From: Flavobacteriaceae bacterium
GTDB taxonomy: Bacteria > Bacteroidota > Bacteroidia > Flavobacteriales > Flavobacteriaceae
Direction of reading: 5' to 3'
Length of the DNA: 64,000 nucleotides
Assembly (NCBI GenBank): GCA_014238425.1
Contig: JABABD010000005.1
Coordinates: 62,001 to 126,000 of the forward strand
Below the pieces are notes generated by a model, which did no database searches, was not told the origin of the DNA, and saw only the letters and a program-made list of their open reading frames with translations. The translations under genes were made by a program, and so were the position numbers. Shown in pieces: positions 59,764 to 64,000 of this stretch; within the stretch, counting starts at the first letter, position 1; the number at the start of each line of letters is the position of its first letter.

Positions 59764-62463
59764 TTAAGCCTTTTTCCAAAAATAAACCTCAGGTTTTCCG
59801 TCTTGACCTTGTTTTGTTTGAACACGTTCAATGTCATTACTTCTTGTTAGCATCAATGCTTTTTCAGTTGAAATCTTTTTGTTCTCATAAAAGAATGTCG
59901 CTCCTTTAGAAATGACTTCAGTAAGATCTATTACCGAATTTGGATTACTCTGGTTATTATTAAGCTTATTATGATTTTCATTTAAGTTACGATTGTTTGA
60001 ATTAGGGTTTGAATTGCTCCTATTTATATTGTTATACGTTCTATTAGTGTCACTCAAAAGTACTTTATAACTACCATCAGTGTTATTTTTGGTTGAAACT
60101 GAAAGAGATGATGTATTCTTACTCAAAAGTTTGTGTGCTTTTCGAGAGGATATGTGTTGTCCGTTGTAATAAAACTTGGGAGCTTTACCTGTAAGGGCTT
60201 CTCCATTCTTATCAACAAGATTGCCGTTCTCATTGAGATAGCTGGTATGTCCATCTTTTTTAGCGTATAAATGTTCTTTACCATTAATTTTGATATTACC
60301 TGTTTCGAGATTGATATTCGCTTGTTCCTTAGCCTTTGTTTTTTTGTGTGTATAGCCTTTTTTTGAAAGCTTGACCTTTGGCCTCTTAGAGTTTACGCCA
60401 AGGATTTGAATATTGATATCTTTGTTCTTGTTCACGATTTTTATCGCTTCCTCAGCAGAAATGCGCTTTCCTTCTAGGTAAAATGCAGCGCCTTTTTTAG
60501 CCATGTCTTCCATAGTAGGTGGTGCGGGTGGAGGTGGTGGAGGTGGTGGTGCGCCTGTCGTATCAAATTCACTTATGACTTTACCGTCTTTATATACTTT
60601 AGATACGTACTGTCCAGGAATAACGTCATTGGATTTAGTTTGTTTACCTCCATGATATTCGTTGCCTTTTTCATCTACTTCCACTCCCCAACGGTTAAAG
60701 TATCTAGTCTTGCTGCTAGATGCCACAAAATAATGTGTTTGTCCGTTAATTTCTTTATAGCCGGTTTTAACATCAGTTTTGCTTAATGGTGGAGGAGGTG
60801 GAGGTGGCTGAATGTTCAATGCGTCATTTGGAATTTCAACAACTTCAACTAACTCACCATCAGGAGTTTTTATTTTAGATATACTTTCAGGATGCTTTTT
60901 AGCGTATTCTGCTATTACCGCTTTATATTTTGCGCGCTGAGCTGGTGTAGCATTTTCATGAATTGGTGGTGGAGGTGGAGCATTTGGAACTTCTTCTTCA
61001 ATTATTTCCAGAACTTCTGGAGCAGGTGGTGGAATTGGAAAATTTGGAAATGGTTCTGCATCCATTCTTTGTTTTTTGGACATGATGCTATAGATGTATT
61101 CAAGACGTTTTGCGTCACTCATTTTTATGGTGACGTCCTTTTTCTTTAACATCGCATTATAGTGCTTGGCGAGTTTGTTATACTCTTTCATTTGCTCTCG
61201 AGATGCGCTTTGTTGAGCGCTGATTTCTGGAGAATCTTTAGTATCAACATTCGTCATTTTAAATGGGGTGTTCCCTTTTCCTTTAACGACTTCTTGATTG
61301 GGTGTTACTATGCGATAAAAACCATAATCTAATAATGTATTGTAGATAAACCAAACTTCGTTGTTAGAAACCTCTTTCGTGCTGCTAACATGAATATTCA
61401 TTATGTTATTACGTATCTCTGGTGTGATATCCTTATGTAAGGTGTTGACTACTGTTGCCAATGTTTTCTTAGTAGCCTTGATATCATTAACCAAATAGTT
61501 GCTGTCCTTTAAAATTTTTAAATCAATACTTCGGGCAGTGTGTTTTGTAGTTGAATAATTTTTTATTTGAGGTTCAACTTCTTTTTCGATTTCTTTTGTA
61601 GTACTAAACCCATAAACCATAATGGCTAACAAGGGTAATAGGATAAAACTCTTTATCCAGACATTTTTCTTCGATGTTTGTGTTTTCATAACTGTAAATC
61701 GTTTTTTAATTGATGAATAATTGATGGCGTTTGCCATCCCGATATCTATCGGGAGAGGTTCTGCTGCATTTGATGAGAATGCTAATAATAATTCTTGGTA
61801 TGTTGTTGGACTTACTCCTTGGTTTACAACTGCACGATCTGCCAAGAATTCGTGATTTAGTTTGATGGCTTTTTTCATTAAATATATTAATGGATTGAAC
61901 CAACATATGATTTGCAAGAGTTCAATAATCAATATATCTATCGAATGTTTTTGAGATGCGTGAGTTTGTTCATGCAATAATACCTCTTCTGGAATTTCTT
62001 TTCTTTCGAACTTTGATTTGTTCAAGAAGATATAATTGAAAAATGTATGAGGAATCACATAATCCGTCATCAAAACGTTGATGAAATTGTTGTTTTTCAA
62101 AGTCGCATTTCTCCTGATTCTATTGGCAATCATAGAAAGATTAAGTAAAAATCTGATTCCGAAGAATATAACGCCTAAAGCATAGATTGTCCACAGTATA
62201 TTCAACCAATTAATGATACTGGGTTCTTCCTCGATTAGCTGGATATTGGATGTCGCAACAGTATTAATGACTTGTAAATTAGTACTCGGAGCTACTTCAA
62301 TATAATGTGTAAATGTCAACAAGGGTATGTAAAACGATAGACCTAATGCAAATAGAAGATAGAAACGTTTGAACGTATGCATGCTCTCTTTTTCAAGAAA
62401 AACCTTGTAAAACACTAACAAAATAGTAAGACAGGCCGCCGATTTTATTAAGTACATTTCCAT
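59764..62463 (-). CDS. BlaR1-type M56 metallopeptidase with polyproline linkers and tandem repeats
   Basis: 899 residues. The membrane part (1-290) has the zinc site HEQTH (164-168) and Glu205 in NHEFLADRA, with four membrane helices (last near 270-290). The exported part differs from the first M56: four Pro-rich linkers (PPAPEV, PPPPPIHE, PPPPPPP, PPPPPPPPAPP, about 480-650) separate repeats. Three copies of an F-Y-x-x-x-K/Q-x-I-S-x-x-x-A motif (from FYLEGKRISAEEA, FYYNGQHISSRKA, FFYENKKISTEKA) and two INGxxHYF/LYA..YxNxxG repeats lie towards the C-terminus. No TonB-C domain is evident. Signal unknown. Partner of the BlaI gene 2 bases upstream. Confidence 0.87.
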   Translation of the reverse strand: MEMYLIKSAACLTILLVFYKVFLEKESMHTFKRFYLLFALGLSFYIPLLTFTHYIEVAPSTNLQVINTVATSNIQLIEEEPSIINWLNILWTIYALGVIFFGIRFLLNLSMIANRIRRNATLKNNNFINVLMTDYVIPHTFFNYIFLNKSKFERKEIPEEVLLHEQTHASQKHSIDILIIELLQIICWFNPLIYLMKKAIKLNHEFLADRAVVNQGVSPTTYQELLLAFSSNAAEPLPIDIGMANAINYSSIKKRFTVMKTQTSKKNVWIKSFILLPLLAIMVYGFSTTKEIEKEVEPQIKNYSTTKHTARSIDLKILKDSNYLVNDIKATKKTLATVVNTLHKDITPEIRNNIMNIHVSSTKEVSNNEVWFIYNTLLDYGFYRIVTPNQEVVKGKGNTPFKMTNVDTKDSPEISAQQSASREQMKEYNKLAKHYNAMLKKKDVTIKMSDAKRLEYIYSIMSKKQRMDAEPFPNFPIPPPAPEVLEIIEEEVPNAPPPPPIHENATPAQRAKYKAVIAEYAKKHPESISKIKTPDGELVEVVEIPNDALNIQPPPPPPPLSKTDVKTGYKEINGQTHYFVASSSKTRYFNRWGVEVDEKGNEYHGGKQTKSNDVIPGQYVSKVYKDGKVISEFDTTGAPPPPPPPPAPPTMEDMAKKGAAFYLEGKRISAEEAIKIVNKNKDINIQILGVNSKRPKVKLSKKGYTHKKTKAKEQANINLETGNIKINGKEHLYAKKDGHTSYLNENGNLVDKNGEALTGKAPKFYYNGQHISSRKAHKLLSKNTSSLSVSTKNNTDGSYKVLLSDTNRTYNNINRSNSNPNSNNRNLNENHNKLNNNQSNPNSVIDLTEVISKGATFFYENKKISTEKALMLTRSNDIERVQTKQGQDGKPEVYFWKKA
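61738..61753. repeat. Palindromic repeat inside the M56 gene
   Basis: CCCGATATCTATCGGG has 7-base arms apart from one central mismatch and differs from the terminator palindrome at 11561 by one base (T for G at position 8). It codes part of PLPIDIGM and splits an otherwise typical M56 segment, as expected for insertion of a small repeat that kept the frame. Confidence 0.5.
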
Positions 62464-62465
62464 AA

Positions 62466-62831
62466 CTACTTCTTTTTAATTTCGTTGTCTATTAAAGCCT
62501 TTAGGTCTTCTAGTTCTTCTTTGGTCAAATTGGTTTCCTTAGTAAAAAAAGAAGCAAACTGAGAAGCACTATCGTTAAAGAAATTCTTAATCAGTCCATT
62601 AACGTGTTTAGAGAAATAATCCTTTTTCTTGACCAAAGGATAATATTCGCGAGACTTACCATAAAGTGTATAGGCAACAAAACCTTTGTCAGACATTCGC
62701 TTTAATAAGGTAGCAATAGTCGTAGTTGCTGGCTTTGGTTCTGGATATGCATCTAATAGATCTTTCATGAAAGCTTTTTCAAACTTCCATAGGTGGTTCA
62801 TTAGGTCTTCTTCAGTTTTTGACAATTTCAT
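62466..62831 (-). CDS. BlaI/MecI-family transcriptional repressor
   Basis: 121 residues: MKLSKTEEDLMNHLWKFEKAF, PKPATTTIATLLKRMSDKGFVAYTLYGKSREYYPLV (winged helix) and a C-terminal dimer helix. Closely related in layout to the BlaI at 16028 and also followed at once by an M56 gene. Two operators at its own promoter contain the -7 elements, giving autorepression a simple mechanism. Confidence 0.92.
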   Translation of the reverse strand: MKLSKTEEDLMNHLWKFEKAFMKDLLDAYPEPKPATTTIATLLKRMSDKGFVAYTLYGKSREYYPLVKKKDYFSKHVNGLIKNFFNDSASQFASFFTKETNLTKEELEDLKALIDNEIKKK

Positions 62832-62833
62832 AC

Positions 62834-62887
62834 TCTACAAAATTAGAATTAACTCTACAAATGTAGAATAAAAATAATAAAATCCAA
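62834..62887 (-). promoter_or_regulatory. Promoter and twin operators of the second BlaI locus
   Basis: Plus-strand coordinates: TCTACA-AA-TGTAGA (62854-62867) and TCTACA-AA-ATTAGA (62834-62847). On the minus strand they contain TACATTTG and TAATTTTG, both matches to TAnnTTTG. TTG (62887-62885) lies 19 bases before TACATTTG, so the full promoter is seen. TACA/TGTA halves match known BlaI/MecI sites. Confidence 0.8.
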
Positions 62888-62944
62888 ATTTCCTCATGTT
62901 AAGATTATCAAAAAATGTAATTTTATAATGAACAAAAGCACTTT

Positions 62945-64000
62945 ATGATGAAACGATTACTACTTATTTTTTGTCTTGTAGCGTTTAATTATGGGATATC
63001 TCAAACTGTAAGCGATTTGATCAATGCGGTAGATATCAGTGAACTCACATTAACACTTAATGAATTCAGCGGCGAAGTATCTACTGTGGTTGATGGCAAT
63101 ACTGTGACCATTCTCAATCGTGTGAGTAATAGCGATAACAATTTGGCGGCAGACTATCTATTGCAAAAATTCAACGCTATCTCAGGCCTTACCGTAAATA
63201 ATGATATATATGCGGCAGGTGCTAATGGCGGCCGCAATATTATTGCTACGCAACTAGGACAGACCAATCCGAATGACATTTATATTATCTGTGCGCACTA
63301 CGATTCTGTTGCTAATTACTGTGCAGATGATAACGTAAGTGGAACCGCAGCGGTGTTGGAAATTGCAAGAATCCTGTCGCAACAAAATACAGATAATACC
63401 ATAGTTTACGCACTTTGGGATCAAGAAGAAATAGGTCTGGTAGGATCAAATAACTATGCTGAAGCAGCAACCGTTAGAGGAGATAATATTTTAGCCGTTC
63501 TTAATATGGACATGATGGCATATGAAAATGACGGCGACAACGAGTTTGATATTGATGTTCGTAATATCGGAAATTCTCTTGCTATGAAGGATGACATAAT
63601 AAGTGCTTTAAATACATATAAACTTAGTAATGCTATTGATTTAACGGCTAATGTTGTAGATCCAGGCACGCCACAAAGTGATCATAAACCTTTTTGGGAT
63701 GAAGGCTTTACGGCATTACTTTTAGGCGAGGCATGGTCAACAGGTGATCGTACACCACATTGGCATCTGCCTACAGATAGAATAAGTACTCTGGATTTAG
63801 ATTATTATCACGATATGGTAAAATTGGCAATGGCTTACACAGCAACTAAGGCTGGATTGAATACATTATCTGTTGCTGAGTTTGATGGCTTAAACGTGAA
63901 TTTGTTCCCAAATCCTATCAAAGATAATCTGAACATAAAGCTATCTAATGTTGTAGAAACAAAAGTTAATATCTACGATATCAATGGAAAGAAACTTCAT
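62945..64000 (+). CDS. Exported M28 metallopeptidase with T9SS sorting domain (partial)
   Basis: 352 codons to the window edge, open at the 3' end. ATG 62945 (or 62948) opens a signal peptide (MMKRLLLIFCLVAFNYGISQ). The M28 zinc site is complete: His in CAHYDSV, Asp in CADDNVSG, Glu-Glu in WDQEEIGLVGS, Asp in LNMDMMAYEN, His in PQSDHKPFWDEG. The visible end (VNLFPNPIKDNLNIKLSN, then VNIYDINGKKLH) is the start of a type A type-IX-secretion sorting domain, so the enzyme is secreted or surface attached. It lacks only the last residues, probably fewer than 40. Confidence 0.92.
   Translation, partial: MMKRLLLIFCLVAFNYGISQTVSDLINAVDISELTLTLNEFSGEVSTVVDGNTVTILNRVSNSDNNLAADYLLQKFNAISGLTVNNDIYAAGANGGRNIIATQLGQTNPNDIYIICAHYDSVANYCADDNVSGTAAVLEIARILSQQNTDNTIVYALWDQEEIGLVGSNNYAEAATVRGDNILAVLNMDMMAYENDGDNEFDIDVRNIGNSLAMKDDIISALNTYKLSNAIDLTANVVDPGTPQSDHKPFWDEGFTALLLGEAWSTGDRTPHWHLPTDRISTLDLDYYHDMVKLAMAYTATKAGLNTLSVAEFDGLNVNLFPNPIKDNLNIKLSNVVETKVNIYDINGKKLH

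Noticed and set aside
60892-61149. 85-codon frame rich in Trp and Phe on the plus strand
   Set aside because: Antisense to the polyproline linkers of the second M56 gene, which read as Trp/Gly-like codons in the opposite frame.
1-64000. Insertion sequences, prophage genes and CRISPR arrays
   Set aside because: No transposase, integrase, Cas or phage-type reading frame and no regularly spaced repeats were found.

Overview
The window is low-GC DNA from a member of the Bacteroidota, most likely a marine Flavobacteriaceae. The signs are a DnaE with a fused N-terminal exonuclease, a ribosomal protein S16 with a long C-terminal tail, families typical of this group (DUF6252, DUF4230, DUF4260, DUF4407, BlaI/BlaR1-M56 pairs with TonB-like tails), promoters with the TAnnTTTG -7 element, and an M28 peptidase ending in a type IX secretion sorting domain. 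The genus cannot be fixed from the window alone. No insertion sequence, phage or CRISPR array was seen.

Layout. 0-9 kb: end of an amino-acid permease and a DDAH-like hydrolase, trmN6-rimM-rpsP, a DUF6252 lipoprotein, dnaE, and an ArsR/AHSA1 pair with a palindromic promoter. 9.2-12.4 kb: a hairpin-rich intergenic element, trxA, a clpP paralogue, a DUF58 gene, tRNA-Asp, a long gap with palindromes, and a previously uncalled 53-residue lipoprotein gene with a structured leader. 12.4-15.1 kb: a TPR sensor kinase and its LuxR-type response regulator. 15.4-21.1 kb: DUF456 and a BlaI-M56-lipoprotein-TPR-lipoprotein operon carrying four copies of a TonB-C-like domain. 21-29.7 kb: membrane and envelope genes, ruvC, hemW and a run of tightly packed small genes. 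29.7-38.5 kb: a glycan locus (GT4, PglC-like initiating transferase) next to a cassette of acyl carrier protein, asparagine-synthase-like, NAD-synthase-like and AMP-ligase genes, with GNAT/FemAB-type acyltransferases. 38.6-39.2 kb: PhnA-domain protein.

39.2-58.0 kb is the most interesting part: two convergent operons that meet with overlapping stop codons and together read as a catabolic locus for collagen-type peptides. The plus operon (behind an AraC regulator with three phased TATTAATT repeats) encodes the four steps of 4-hydroxyproline breakdown (epimerase, FAD dehydrogenase, DHDPS-family deaminase, ketoglutarate-semialdehyde dehydrogenase) plus a DUF885 lipoprotein peptidase, a DPP-IV-type S9 peptidase and an M24B prolyl peptidase. 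The minus operon encodes the trans-3-hydroxyproline route (C/T-type dehydratase and pyrroline-2-carboxylate reductase), a GH63-like lipoprotein glucosidase, and a 1009-residue kinase-M23-aminotransferase fusion whose outer domains match human hydroxylysine kinase and 5-phosphohydroxylysine phospho-lyase. Hydroxyproline, 3-hydroxyproline, hydroxylysine and Glc-Gal-hydroxylysine are all hallmarks of collagen. The hydroxylysine and glycoside assignments are inference.

58-64 kb: a STAS protein lacking the phospho-serine, DUF4407, a second BlaI-M56 pair with internal repeats and polyproline, and the start of an exported M28 peptidase that runs off the window. The two BlaI loci share the operator core CTACAAAATTAG directly before their start codons.
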